A model generated the notes under the pieces. The model did not search any database. It worked only from the letters and a program-made list of their open reading frames with translations, and was not told the origin of the DNA. From Phaseolus vulgaris (Eukaryota > Streptophyta > Magnoliopsida > Fabales > Fabaceae), in NCBI RefSeq assembly GCF_000499845.2, contig NC_023749.2, positions 39,090,368-39,154,367 on the forward strand: a DNA stretch of 64,000 bases, in the 5' to 3' direction. Position 1 is the first letter of the stretch. Each line of letters starts with the position of its first letter. This document shows, one piece after another, positions 19,672 to 29,639 of this stretch. A program made the translations under genes and the position numbers.

Positions 19672-19932
19672 AGATGTTTTGCATTGTACACGTTTTAAGG
19701 GGACACTCTTTTTCCCTCACAAGGGTTTTTTTTTTATGAGGTCACCCAAATAAAATTACAGTTATTCAGTTGAGAAATATGTGTGCATTACAGTTAATGA
19801 ACCTCTCCCTTTAAGTGATACACCAACAGCGGGTAGTTTGGTTCCCTAATGAGCCCCCTCTTGTGTGAGTTCACCAAGGCGAAGAATAGTATGGTTTGAC
19901 AGTTAATGAACCTCTCCCTTGAAGAAATGTAC
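19672..19932 (+). other. post-pol spacer of Tat C
   Basis: This is noncoding. It contains 'GGGGACACTCTTTTTCCCTC' and 'GAGGTCACCCAAATAAA', which also occur after integrase in element A (about 41920-41970 reversed) and at 36970-37033 reversed. The phrase 'acagttaatgaacctctccctt' is present twice (about 19791 and 19899), an internal direct repeat. Confidence 0.6.
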
Positions 19933-21116
19933 TGTACCGTCCCGTATCCGGGCGTTGACTAAGTCAAGGTCAAAGTCAACGACTGGAGAATCAAAGTCAA
20001 CGCAAGGCGTCGCCTTGGTGGAGAGACGCCAAGTGCCAGCGTCGCCAGGACAAGGCGTCGCCCAAGTGATGGCGTCGCCCAACCAGGGCGTCGCCAGATC
20101 AAACAGTGCTAAAGCAAGGCAATCACGGTGTGGTTCCCCGATACCCATGGGTAGGAAAGACCATGGAGGGAGTAACGCCGTGGGGAGGCCTCAGGTCCCG
20201 ATAACCAGGGGCAGTGATAAAGAGACGGAAAAGGTGGCTTCAAGGCCATAGTAATAGTACCAGTGTAGGGCAGCCTGACTCGTGAAGTACTCCTGCCGCC
20301 CCAAAGACGCCTGTGGGACAGATACGACTCAAGAGGAAGCTCACGCCCAGGGTAGCCGGGTGCAGGGTACAAGAGGAAGGCAGATACGCTCTCGAAGTAA
20401 GTGACTAGATAATTGGGGGCATGAGTTGGCACCCAAAAAGTCAACCCTAGCGTAGTAGCACTCCCAAGCAGGAGGACTCCCACGTAGAAACGCCCCAGAT
20501 GGGGTCACGGCGTCGTGAGGACCTCCACGTGTACGACAGCCATGCCAGAATAGAAACACCCTTTAGTCAGGTGCCAGGTGATTAAAGTCATTCAATACAA
20601 TTTCCCTTTCGAGCATTCAGTGTTATAATGGCTCCCAAGCATTTCAACGTCTTAAATGCGCTACGTTTTCTAATTAAATACGCTGATTGAGTGCGTTACA
20701 TTTGTAATTAAAGGCGCTTTAAGGCGCTTTAAATGCTTGGGTAGTTTAAATAGCGCGGGGGATGTTGGAAAGGGGGTTCGAACTTTTGGCAAATTTACCA
20801 GAACTTTCTAGTTGCTTGCTCGTGCTTCAAGGTTACGAACAAGGGACTGGGAAATATTTTGCCTGAGAGAGAGAACACAGACACACTATACACAGTTATT
20901 TTTACCACCTTCAGAGTGCCATACGCGGTGCTCAGAGACGGAGGTGAACAGTTTTGGTGTTTCTTGCCGGCTGACTTGAGCGTCGGAGTGCAAACGGCCG
21001 CTAGGGCGCCTCTTTGTCCTCTTTTTTGCAGGAATCCACAGGTAATCAGTGGGAAGGAGTCCCTAGCTGACGGTTGAGGTCGCGCACGAAGACGTCCCGG
21101 TCAACCGGACGGAACA
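19933..21116 (+). mobile_element. complete Tat LTR (family with W-boxes and GGCGTCGCC repeats)
   Basis: It begins TGTACCGTCCCG and ends ...CGGAACA. U3 opens with clustered GTTGAC/GTCAAC words and then several GGCGTCGCC or GGCGACGCC copies (about 20007-20095). The conserved TGACTTGAGCGTCGGAGTG block is at 20972-20990. A TTTAAATAG-type TATA candidate lies near 20743. The fragment at 1-478 and the reversed LTR at 30092-31315 belong to the same family. Confidence 0.9.
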
Positions 21117-21138
21117 TTTGGCGCCCACCGTGGGGCAC
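21117..21138 (+). promoter_or_regulatory. primer-binding site of Tat D
   Basis: tttGGCGCCCACCGTGGGGC follows the LTR end directly and is identical to the site of element A (47525-47506, minus strand). It is preserved in two otherwise different LTR families, which supports its role. The matching tRNA was not identified here. Confidence 0.75.
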
Positions 21139-21195
21139 GATATAAAACATCAGTCCCATCACAAGTTCGAAGAAATCTACTAAGTCGCAGTAACG

Positions 21196-22089
21196 TTGGA
21201 GGAGGTTGGAGTGACAATGGCCCCCACCAGACGGAGTACAGCACGCGCAGCCCCAGCAGAATTATCCATGCAACAGGTCCTGGAGATAATGAGGGGGCTG
21301 CAGCAGGACATGGTGGAGTCGAAAATGGAACAGGAACGCATGCAGGCAGATCTCGATGCCACGCATGAGCGAAATGAAGAGCTCCACCGTGTAAATGAGG
21401 AGTTGCGCCAGGGCCTGAGAAATGATCGGAGGCGGCCTGGACATGACGAGATGGAGAACCATTCCCCACCAAGGGAGTTTTCCACCCTTTTCTCGCAGGA
21501 GATCCTAGATGCAGTAATCCCCAACACGTTCGCGGGCCCCAAGGTGATCTTCACCGGGATGGAGGACCCAGAGATGCACCTTGCTGCATTTCACACACAG
21601 ATGGTCCTGGTAGGCGGTTCTGACACTGCCAAGTGCAAGCTCTTTATGAGCACCCTGACCGGGATGGCTATGGACTGGTTCATCAGCCTTCCAGATGGTC
21701 ATATCACATCTTTCCGCCAATTGTCCCGATTGTTCAAGGAACAATACTTAGCAAACAAGGCCCCGCCGCCGGTCTCTTACGATCTGTTTGATGTGAAGCA
21801 GTATCAAGGGGAGACCCTGAAGGAGTATATCAATCGCTTCGGGGCCCAGGTCGTGAAGGTTGGTACGACAGAGGAGCCTATGATCGTGTACGCATTTGTG
21901 AAAGGCGTATGCCCCGGTCGTTTTGGAGAATCCATCATCCGCAACCGCCCTAGGACTTTCGCTGAACTACGGCGCAGGGCGGTAGAACATATTGCTTCTG
22001 AAGGGGAGGTATGTGTGAAGCGCACCAGCGCCGTGCCCTCTACCTCCGTGATGCAGGGTCGAGATCAGGAGGGTACACTTCTCCCTTGA
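21196..22089 (+). CDS. gag: Tat D gag (truncated)
   Basis: An open frame of 297 codons. Residues 20-85 form a coiled coil (heptad-like E/R/L/N pattern); residues 95-260 are the capsid module: 'ILDAVIPN...PKVIFTGMEDPEMHL.AFHTQM', 'CKLFMSTLTG.AMDWFISLPDGHITSF.Q.S.LFKEQYL.NKAP', 'LKEYINRFGAQVVK', 'AFVKGVCPGRFGESIIR'. This matches the gag of element A in order and length. An in-frame methionine a few codons downstream of the chosen start is possible. The frame ends at 22089 in sequence unlike other Tat gags because of the truncation, so the Cys-His motif is missing. The open frame suggests relatively recent loss. Confidence 0.88.
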   Translation: MEEVGVTMAPTRRSTARAAPAELSMQQVLEIMRGLQQDMVESKMEQERMQADLDATHERNEELHRVNEELRQGLRNDRRRPGHDEMENHSPPREFSTLFSQEILDAVIPNTFAGPKVIFTGMEDPEMHLAAFHTQMVLVGGSDTAKCKLFMSTLTGMAMDWFISLPDGHITSFRQLSRLFKEQYLANKAPPPVSYDLFDVKQYQGETLKEYINRFGAQVVKVGTTEEPMIVYAFVKGVCPGRFGESIIRNRPRTFAELRRRAVEHIASEGEVCVKRTSAVPSTSVMQGRDQEGTLLP

Positions 22090-22090
22090 A

Positions 22091-22444
22091 TGTAAGCCAA
22101 GGTTGAGAGCGGTGTGATTCACCAGTGTTACCAGCAAGACATTCCCGTCGATCTGAAGGGGGAAGGGATGAGATCAGCCAGAGGAGTTTATCCTCGAACA
22201 AAGTTTGAGCCAGGTAAGGGATCTGCACACATATTGTCAGTGCCTTGAAGACAATGAAAGGCAAGCATATGAGGTTAAAACGTGCTACCTAAAGGGCGAA
22301 TCTATGTCAAAGGCGCTGTCAGTTGAAGTCAATAAAAGTAAATGCAAAGAAATGCAAACCAAAGCAGCTAAGACAAAATGTTAAAGAAAGGGCAAATGCT
22401 CATAAATATATATACACATATACAGGGGGCAAATTGTTCTTCAA
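22091..22444. other. spacer of Tat C, no gene
   Basis: Noncoding sequence between the element D break and the 3' end of the antisense gene. I see no repeat or motif worth naming. Confidence 0.5.
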
Positions 22445-24364
22445 GAAAATAGAATTACAAGGCGGTTACTCTCCTAGCACGAGTTGCCCATCAACAAAGC
22501 ACTTGGACTCACTGAAGGGGGAAAGATCCACCTCAGGATGCAGGCAAGCAAACTGAGGTATGGCATCTTAGAACCCCTCGCCGTCTTCTTGAGGATTTCA
22601 ACCTTCTCAGCTAGCTCCCCTTCTACCTTCCCCAGCAGGACCTCGCACTGGGTGGCCTTCTCCTCCAACTTGGCCATTTTTGCCTGCATCTCCTCGACCT
22701 TCTCCTCTAGGTCGATCACGTTGTTACGAAGAAGCAAGATATTCGCTTCTAGTTGGACAACCTCGAGGCTTTTGTCAAAAAGGAGCTTCTTGACGTCTTT
22801 CTCGGATTGACAAAGGCTTGCTAGTTCTTGGTACACGGCGGTCTCGCGGGGGCCAGCTCCTCCTCCAGTTTTGTCATCCTAGCCCTTAGTTCTTTTGTTT
22901 TTTGAGCCTTACTTAGTGCAAAGCTGGATGCGACGAGGAAGTCTCCGAGGTCGTAGTCCACGCAGTCTTGGAGGAGGTTACTGCTCAAGCTCTCCAACAT
23001 TTCTTTATCTTGGAAACGCTTGAAGACTTACTGGAGAAGCGCAGGGAGTTTGGGAGCGGGAGGCAATGGGCAGTCTTCAGGGGCGGTCTCCCCCTCACCT
23101 TCAAGTACAATGAGATCGCGTGGAGAGGAAGCACTTGGAGGGTTATCCCTGAAAGTTGGGGCGAGCCCGCCAGATGCAGAATGAGAGGGCGTCGCGGCTT
23201 CACCCACCTTCAATCTCTTGAAAACGAGGCCTGTACAGGTGTCCTCTTCCTCGGAATTGACCGCCACTACCACCACCCCTTTCTGCCTATCGACAGGGTT
23301 GGCTCAGTTGTGTTGGGGGCAGAAGTGGCGGAAGTTGGAGGAGTGATAGGCATTGAAGTGCCCACTCCAGCAGCGGCCGCCCTGTGCTTAGCAAGCAGTT
23401 CAGCCAACTTTTTCTTCTTATCTTTGTTAAAGCCCATATCTGCATGAAGACAACAAGTCAAGACACGTCGACAATAAAGCAAGTAAAATGCAGACAAAGG
23501 TAAGACATGAACGAGAATGGTACCGATGTGTTTCTTAAGGGCCTTGGGCCTAAACTCAAGTTTGAGCAACTCCAATGTGCTAAATGCGGTATGGAGTCCA
23601 GAGAGGAGCTCGTATACTTCCCGCTCCTGAGGGAGAAGGTCCTCGAGACACATAGGCTTCTGGAGGTTTGGTTTCTCCGCCCAGTAGAGAGGGAACCCAT
23701 CTAAAAGGGTAGGGTCCCTCCGATTGCTTCACACCTTGAAGAAGTACTTCTTGAACCCCTTGTACGATTGTTGGAAGAGCGTTAGAAGCACTCTCCCAGC
23801 AACGCTGTTGAAGTTGATCCACAGCTTCTTACCTGAACTTTTCGTTTCGAAGAAGAAGAGAAACACGTCCACCGATGGCATATGGCCAAGACAGTGGCAT
23901 AGGATCGCAAAGGCACTCACGAATGCCCAACTATTGGGGTGCAGTTGGACGAGGGCGACATTCACCTCAGTGAGGAGTGCTCGCTCGAAGGGGGTAAGGG
24001 GTAATCGAAGTCCAAGCCTTCAAAAAGCAGTAGAATAGATAAAGCAGAAGGGACCTTCGGGGTCTGAAGATTCGTCAGCACACACCGACTCTCCTTCCCG
24101 GCAAGCCACCATCCTCACGAACTTGTCGTGGTCTTTACCAAAGACGTGTGATTTATGGCAGGTCTGCTTCCTATAAGCAACTATACTCTCAAGGGAGGTA
24201 AAACTGGAGGTCTCGTTTAAGAGAGCAGCAGGTGCCCAACGGTATAGAGACTTATAGATGGAGGCGAAAGGAGGAGGGGTTGGTGTTGTAGGTGGAACAG
24301 GGGATGGAGACAAGACTGAGTTAGAGTCTGAAGGAGGAACTGGAGAAGGCTCTTGATGGGTCAT
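22445..24364 (-). pseudogene. antisense gene of Tat C (Transposase_28-like), copy 4
   Basis: It runs opposite to gag-pol between integrase and the 3' LTR. ATG is at 24364. Exon 1 carries a proline/serine-rich start, then 'YRWAPAALLNETSSFTSLE', 'G.SVCADE', and after a frameshift near 24010 'LLTEVNVALVQLHPNSWAFV.AF.ILCHCLGHMPSVDVFLFFFE.K' and 'VAGRVLLTLFQQSYK..K..FF.V'. It ends '..LKKHI', followed by a phase-1 GT-AG intron (23523-23440). Exon 2 starts '..MGFNKDKKKKLAELLAKHRAA', then low-complexity sequence and a coiled coil (22836-22600). The tail with 'FVDGQLVLGE' ends near 22450. At least three frameshifts are present. The domain resembles PF04195 (putative gypsy-type transposon); its function is unknown. 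Confidence 0.8.
23440..23523 (-). other. coding intron of antisense copy 4
   Basis: On the minus strand GTACCATT...CTTCATGCAG, 84 bases, interrupts the frame after the first base of a glycine/aspartate codon following '..KKHI'. The same codon position and phase is interrupted in the three other copies (32834, 36392, 39638). Confidence 0.75.
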
Positions 24365-24378
24365 CTTAAATAAGGAAG

Positions 24379-24584
24379 CTAAAAAAGAGAAGAAAAAACT
24401 AAACTTTAGAGGAAGAAGACGGCGTGACTCGACAAAAACCAGAGAATGGAGACTCGAAGCGTAAAACAGAGGAAAGGAATGCGCAGAAACCCTAAATGCA
24501 GAAAACATAAACAATCCCAGGCAATTATAAACATGTTATGGGCAGCGAAATAAAGCAGGAGAAATCGGTGAGTAAAAATCATAC
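24379..24584 (-). other. 5' leader intron of antisense copy 4
   Basis: Minus strand: TTCAAAG|GTATGATTTTT ... CTTTTTTAG|CTTCC, 206 bases, ending 14 bases before the ATG. Donor and acceptor contexts match those of copy 1 (31816-32028) and copy 3 (38521-38789). Confidence 0.65.
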
Positions 24585-24901
24585 CTTTGAATATTAAGGT
24601 TCGAAGGTTCGAACTTTCGAAAGAGAGAAGGGGGAGCGTTTCGCATAAATGCTTAAGAGAAGATTCACGTAAGTGAAAGTAATGAAACAGTGAAGAAAGC
24701 GTAAAGGGTTAAAGGTTTAAACAGTGCATGAAGAAGTTTGAGCACCAACGAGTCCCAGTCGTTGATCTTGCCACGTGTACGCTGGTCTAAAAAGTTGGAG
24801 AGACGTCACTTTGGTGTACTGTTCACGGCCCGTTACCCAAAGCCACATAGGTCGCCCAACACGATCACTTAGTCTCTTCGCTGAAATAAGTTACAGCTCG
24901 A
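24585..24901 (-). promoter_or_regulatory. probable promoter region of antisense copy 4
   Basis: This lies between the leader intron and the polypurine tract. It contains CACGTG at 24772-24777 and, near the tract, the conserved word CTTAGTCTCTTCGCTGA (24867-24883), which reads TCAGCG(A/T)AAGAGACTAAG in the gene's own direction in copies 1 and 3 as well. Promoter activity is inferred from position and motif conservation only. Confidence 0.5.
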
Positions 24902-24912
24902 GACTCGGGGCT
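24902..24912 (+). promoter_or_regulatory. polypurine tract of Tat C
   Basis: GACTCGGGGCT stands directly before the 3' LTR start TGTGCC. Elements B and A have GACTGGGGGGCT at the same place. Confidence 0.7.
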
Positions 24913-25736
24913 TGTGCCCCGACCAGTTCTCGGTCATCAACCCCAGTGACTGACCTCAGACATCGCACACTGGTGATTGGTAATGGAAGGGAGCCACATA
25001 AGGTGGGCCCTAGACGCACTTACCAGGGGATTGGTTAGTCTTCAAACATTGGTATCGTAGACCCCGATGATAGAGATCGGACATCGGCGGTCTGAACGTT
25101 GTAGTTAGCCACGTAAGGTGGGCCCTATAATTATTCTAAGTTAACAATTAAGGCATGAGATATGTGAGAAGCCTAAGTCACAAAGGATCCATGCACGTGG
25201 TGTGTATAACGCATGCAGGCACGACACGAGTGAATAATCCTGGGAGGCGCTAAGGCCCATTAGGGTTAGGGTTTCTAGGGAAAGCTGCATGCATGGCACG
25301 TGAATACTTAGGGCACCCACAAAGCAGATGGCACTAGAGATTAGGTGCACAAGTTGGTACCCAGGCGACTGCTTTGTTATTTATTACACTCCACTTAAGG
25401 GAAGTTCATGTGCCGGATACGCTAAGATTATGTAAATAGTGACGTAAGGACGTTCTCCAAGGAACCCTAGACAAGGGTAACAACACAAAGGTAAACCCTA
25501 GTTTAAACCTATATAAAGGGTGCCAAGAACCCTAGCAAGGTACAGGTTTTCTAAGACTGAAGCTAATATACACTCTTGGGGTTTCTTTGCCCTTATACTG
25601 ACTTGAGCGTCAGAGTGCAAACGGCCAACAAGGCGCCTCTTTGTCTTTGTAGGGAGAGATTCTTTGATCAAGAAAGTACGATTCTCAGGCAGAGATAGAA
25701 GAGTCGAAGGTTGTCGTTAGAGTCAACCGGCGAGAA
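24913..25736 (+). mobile_element. 3' LTR of Tat C
   Basis: It begins TGTGCCCCGACC after the polypurine tract. It contains two copies of an 'AGCCAC(A/G)TAAGGTGGGCCCTA' block (about 24989 and 25107), a telobox-like run TTAGGGTTAGGGTTT near 25260, TATATAAA at 25510-25517 and the conserved block at 25599-25617. Similarity to the 5' LTR ends near 25736, a few bases short of the expected ...GGAACA terminus. Confidence 0.85.
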
Positions 25737-25925
25737 TAGAGTTGTGCTAGCTGCTCTGCATCATCTTCAATTTGATGGTCTAGATTCTGAAACCTAGCTT
25801 GTGTAATCTCAAAATATGCCCTTTGATCAGGAGAAAGTGTGTCCAGGAGATAAAGAACTTGCCATTCAAAACTAAATAAGGTTCACCACGATAGGTAGGT
25901 TCATGATATGCAACAAGAGCATTCA
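25737..25925 (-). other. short unassigned sequence with a broken minus-strand frame
   Basis: On the minus strand two overlapping frames give 'YHEPTYRGEPYLVLNGKFF' and, after one shift, 'QRAYFEITQARFQNLDH'. This looks like decayed coding sequence, but I do not recognise the family. Confidence 0.35.
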
Positions 25926-26291
25926 TGATGGACGAGACCCAACCACAAGCTCACATGCAAGCCCACCAAAGGGTAGATTTGGGCCAACCTCTAGAGTTAT
26001 GACCAAGAGGATCCAAGAAGACGTTCTTTTACATGTTCAAATGCCATAAACTCTAGTGTAGAGTGGACTTTAATGTCTTGTCAAAATTAGCATAGGAACT
26101 TTATTTGTAATTTTTCTTAGAACTAATTTTGGCACCTAAAAAAACAACCTAGGTAAACTTAGAGTTTCTAAAAACCTCTAAATTTACCAAGGCCGATCTA
26201 GAAAGCCCATGGAGGGGGTGAGCTTACAAACTAGACACACCTCTCCCCATGTGCTCTTTTAGGCTCCACTTTTGGGAGGAAATTCATTTGA
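25926..26291 (+). mobile_element. 5' LTR fragment of chromovirus G
   Basis: It starts TGATGGACGAGACCC and follows the 3' LTR at 29640 almost base for base to 'ttttgggaggaaattcattt', where it joins gag sequence. The TATA half of the LTR present at 30048 is missing here, showing a deletion between LTR and gag. Confidence 0.8.
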
Positions 26292-27004
26292 TTGGGAGGT
26301 TAGGATAGATCTACCTTATTTCCATGGAAAAGAAAATGTAGAAGCCTATCTAGATTGGGAAATGAAGGTAGAACAATTGTTTGCTTGCCATAGAGTAAGT
26401 GAGGAAAGAATGGTACCCTTAGCCACCTTGAGTTTTCAAAGGCGCCTTCGAATGGTAGAACAATTGTTTGCTTGCCATTGAGTATTGGAATGATCTTAGG
26501 GGAGCTTTAAGACGCCACCATATTCCCTCCTACCACAATAGGAAGTCAATGGACAAACTGCAAGGACTTCATCAAAAAAATCTAAGTGTAGAAGAATATT
26601 GGCAAAAGATGATGTCATATATAATAAGGGCAGGGATTAATGAAGACAACCATACCACCCTATCTAGGTTTTTAAGTGGTCTCAAACTTGAGATAAGAAA
26701 CAAAGTTGAACTTTTACCCTATAAAGATTTAAATAACTTGATTCAACTTAGCATTAAAGTTGAAAAATAAATTTTGAGAAAACAATCAAGTTCAAACTCT
26801 GTATCTTATGACAAGGAAGAGGTCCAAAGAGGGGAAGAGCATATAAAAGAAACATCTCTAGAACCTTCCCAAAACCTACCCAAATACGAGCATATCTCAC
26901 ACACTCAAACTAGAGAAATTTCATGTTTTAAATGTTTTGGTAATGATCATTTAGCATCTCAGTGTTCCAATGAAAGATCTCTGGTCTTAAGGAACAAAGA
27001 TAAC
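26272..27004 (+). pseudogene. gag: chromovirus G gag
   Basis: It reads 'DLPYFHGKENVEAYLDWEMKVEQLF' (capsid start), then a piece duplicated in tandem (26367 and 26454, 87 bases apart), a stop, and 'YWNDLRGALRRHHIPSYHN', 'MDKLQGLHQ..LSVEEYWQKM', 'RFLSGL..EIRNKVELLPY'. A further stop at 26768 precedes the zinc knuckle C-x2-C-x4-H-x4-C (CFKCFGNDHLASQC, about 26931-26972), which is intact. A Tat LTR begins at 27005 and ends the frame. The tandem 87-base duplication is specific to this copy. Confidence 0.85.
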
Positions 27005-27663
27005 TGTTCCTGCCAGTTGACCAGATTATTCTTCGTGCGTAGCTAAGACCTGCGTATCAAGGACTCCTTCTTCCTCGTTCCAAACCTTCACCCTTCGCCG
27101 CCATGAATACCTGAAACAGAGAGAACAAAGGGCACCCTCGCGGCTGTTTGCACTCCGACGCTCAAGTCAGTAATGGCAGAAAACACCGTGCACCTCCGTA
27201 TCGGAACACCGCAACTACAATGTTCTGAAGGTGCGTAACTGAATTCTAACTGATTTCTGTGTCGTTCTCAAATCACTCGTGCGCACAGTGTGTAAGCGTC
27301 AAATGAATAGAACGTGTAAAAACGTACCTCACTAAGCCTTTCAGAAAGGCTTATATACCTTTGGCTTCAGTGCTTCTGCCACGTGTTTCCTCATGACTTA
27401 AGCGTAACTCAGTGTGGAAGGCCTTACAACGCTGTCCCCTAACTTAGGGAAATCCTAGCGTATAAGTCTCCCTTCTCGAAATGCAACTGGCGCGGGGGGT
27501 GACCACGTGAACGCCAACTCATGCACCCACGTCTCTTAGTCACTCACCCTGATTGTATCTCTGCCCTCCTCACGTGCCATGCATGCAGATCACCCCTGGG
27601 ATGTGGCCCTCCTTCTGGGTCGTTTCTGTCCCAGTGGTTTTCTAACGGTGGTGCGTACTTTCA
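27005..27663 (-). mobile_element. Tat-lineage LTR, reversed, inserted in chromovirus G
   Basis: It starts TGTTCCTGCCAGTTGACC (the reversed LTR end) and contains the conserved block reversed at 27151-27169 (CACTCCGACGCTCAAGTCA) and a minus-strand TATA-like 'ggcttatatacc' (about 27349). The right end near 27663 is not clean: the preceding chromovirus bases (ataac) do not recur after it, and the gag-protease linker is lost. Insertion was probably followed by deletion. Confidence 0.7.
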
Positions 27664-28410
27664 CGTTTATGTGATGTAGTGCCTAAAGAAACTTGTCATG
27701 TCTTATTGAGACGACCATTGCAAAGTGTTCAAAATTCCATGCTCCATGCTCGTACCAACGAGACTACCTTCACACATAAAGAAGAAATTCTTCATGAAGG
27801 AGAACTCATGGGCCAATTTAGAGTTGATAAAACTCTAGAGCTTTTAAAAGGAAAATTCGTTTGGTCACCCATGAGGAAAGATGTTCAAAGACATTACCCT
27901 AGATGCATTTCTTATTTTAAAACTAACTCTAAGGCAATGTCTCATGAACTTTATGCTCCTTCACCTTTTGCAAGTGCTCCATGGGAAGACATAAGCATAG
28001 GATTTATATTAGAACTTCATAGGACAAGAAAAGGTTTTGACTCCATTTTTATGGTTGTGAATAGGCTCTTCTTTAGAGAAGTGGTAAGATTTCATGGATT
28101 ACCTAAAAGCATAGTTTTGGATAGAGGTTCAAAAGTTATATGCCATCCTTTGAGGACTCTTTTGGAAATATTTAGAACTAAGTTGAAAATTTCAATTTCT
28201 AGTCATCGTCAAACGAATGGTCAAAAAAAAGTTGAAAATATAGCTCTTTCTACTATGCCTAGGGTAATCATGAGAGACAACCACAACTCTAGGGATGAGT
28301 ATCTTTTCCATATTGAGTTTGCATACAATAGGGTAGTTCATATAACTACTAATATTTTCCATTTGAGGTTGTATGTGGGCTTAATCCTCTTTCTCCTTTA
28401 GATTTGTTAC
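27664..28410 (+). pseudogene. pol: chromovirus G protease end fused to integrase
   Basis: 'CDVVPKETCHVLLRRPLQ' is the protease terminus. After about 30 codons the frame passes straight into integrase: 'LHEGELMGQFRVDKTLELLKGKFVWSPMRKDVQRH' (zinc domain, with a changed CxxC), 'APWEDISIGFILELH' (the catalytic Asp context altered), then a deletion removing '[10 protein letters not shown]..', and 'FREVVRFHGLPKSIVLDRGSK' with D-R-G in place of D-R-D. The whole RT and RNase H portion is missing. The frame is open for 240 codons but several key residues are gone, so it cannot be active. Confidence 0.82.
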
Positions 28411-29209
28411 TGATCCTGCCTGTTGACCAGAACGTAGGAGCTTGCCTCGTCACAGGATCGCCTTGCGCACCGCTTCAAACGTCCGTCCCTCTCCAAGATC
28501 CACTTCAAGAACCTGCAAAAGAACAGAGCGGCGCCGCTGCGGCCGATCGCACTCCAACGCCCAAGTCAGTAGCCGAACCACCAAATACTAAGAGAACAAG
28601 AACCGTGCAAATTCTCTCTCACAGTGTGCTCTAGAACTCGCAAGCGTAAAGAGTATAATCTGAACGTGCGTACCTGAGAAAGTTCGTTGAGAACTCTTAT
28701 ATACCTGGTTACTTTCTCTCTCCTGGCAGTTACAGACTTGGACACGTGGCTCGCATCTAGTCGTACACGTGCCTTCATCTAGAGCCTCCTTGACTTGGGC
28801 GCTGCTTCTACTCTCGTTTTGCTAAGTTACCTATGCATGGTACTGCCCAGTGCATAGCTTAACTTGGGAGTGCGATCTCTACTGGAACTGGCGAGTTAGG
28901 GTGCCTTCATACACCTTCCCTGTGGTCTCGCCGGCCGCCTTCATAATCTGCACCAACTTCATTCTCTGGCGATGTGCTTTCTCTGGCGATCTCCAATCAC
29001 TTGGTCGCCTGAGCTTACATCTGGCGACTTCACCTTTAACACGGTGATCGCCGGTTCTGGTATGCTGGAGATCGGAGCACGCCAACTTAACAACTGGCGA
29101 CTTCACGAGCCTCCCGACTTCCTTCCCTTCTGCCAACCTGGCGCCTTGTCAACACACCTATACTTTAGCTGGATGCCACGTCATCACTTCCGACTACCAG
29201 GGCGGTACA
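28411..29209 (-). mobile_element. solo Tat LTR in chromovirus G
   Basis: 799 bases begin TGATCCTGCC and end GGCGGTACA, flanked by the exact target duplication gttac (28406-28410 and 29210-29214). Reading across it restores the integrase C-terminal codons. The conserved block (reversed, CACTCCAACGCCCAAGTCA) is at 28550-28568 with two changes. A run of TGGCGA/TGGCGC words occupies 28880-29145. Confidence 0.93.
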
Positions 29210-29214
29210 GTTAC

Positions 29215-29639
29215 CATTTCCTAATCCACAAGAATTTGTGCCTAAGGAAGGAATAACAAAAACTGAATTTGTTAAAAAAATGCATGAGAGTATTAAAGAA
29301 CAAATACAACAACAAATATAGAAATATTATGCTAAGTTGCCAAAAGCAATAGAAAACAAAAGGCATGGCAACTTAATAGAATTGATTTTTATACAACTGC
29401 TCAAACTAACTCATTTGCTTTGTTTGATGATTTCCATAAATGAACATTTGATCCAGGAGGACGAGCATATTTGTCAACACAAAAATAAGGCTACTATTCG
29501 AGATCAACCCTGTAGATCTGAGGATAGATCCTCTCAAGAAGGAGGAGATGATGGACACCACCAACCACATACATCCCCCTAACAATAAAGAAGAAGAAGC
29601 ATTGGATTTGAGGACAAATCCTTTTCAAGAGGGAGGGGA
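29215..29639 (+). pseudogene. pol: chromovirus G pol C-terminus
   Basis: It reads 'FPNPQEFVPKEGITKTEFVKKMHESIKEQIQQQ' after the solo LTR, then stops. Further on, two copies of the terminal peptide pattern (DLR..P..EGGDDG) occur at about 29513 and 29607, about 94 bases apart, each followed by a purine tract and TGATGGA. This is a local duplication of the pol-end/LTR junction. Confidence 0.7.

Larger units (their letters stand above)
19933..22090 (+). mobile_element. Tat-lineage element D, truncated after gag
   Basis: A complete 5' LTR (19933-21116), primer-binding site and gag are present, but no protease, pol or 3' LTR follow. The sequence breaks off near 22080-22090. The same 11 bases (tctcccttgaa) stand just outside the LTR at 19913-19923 and at the break at 22080-22090, which suggests a deletion through microhomology. 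Element D sits in the post-pol spacer of element C. Confidence 0.75.
12261..25736 (+). mobile_element. Tat-lineage Ty3/gypsy element C with three nested insertions
   Basis: In order: truncated 5' LTR (12261-12604), primer-binding site, gag, protease, RT, remnant RNase H, archaeal-type second RNase H, integrase (to 19671), antisense gene (24364-22445), polypurine tract (24902-24912) and 3' LTR (24913-25736). The paired LTR parts share the TATA region and the conserved U5 block. Inserted within it are a chromovirus solo LTR, a Sirevirus solo LTR and part of Tat element D. Pol is dead through many stops. The outer target duplication cannot be seen because the 5' LTR is truncated. Confidence 0.85.

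Noticed and set aside
25255..25275. Telomere-like TTAGGGTTAGGGTTT
   Set aside because: Two units only, within an LTR. A telobox promoter word is more plausible than an interstitial telomere.
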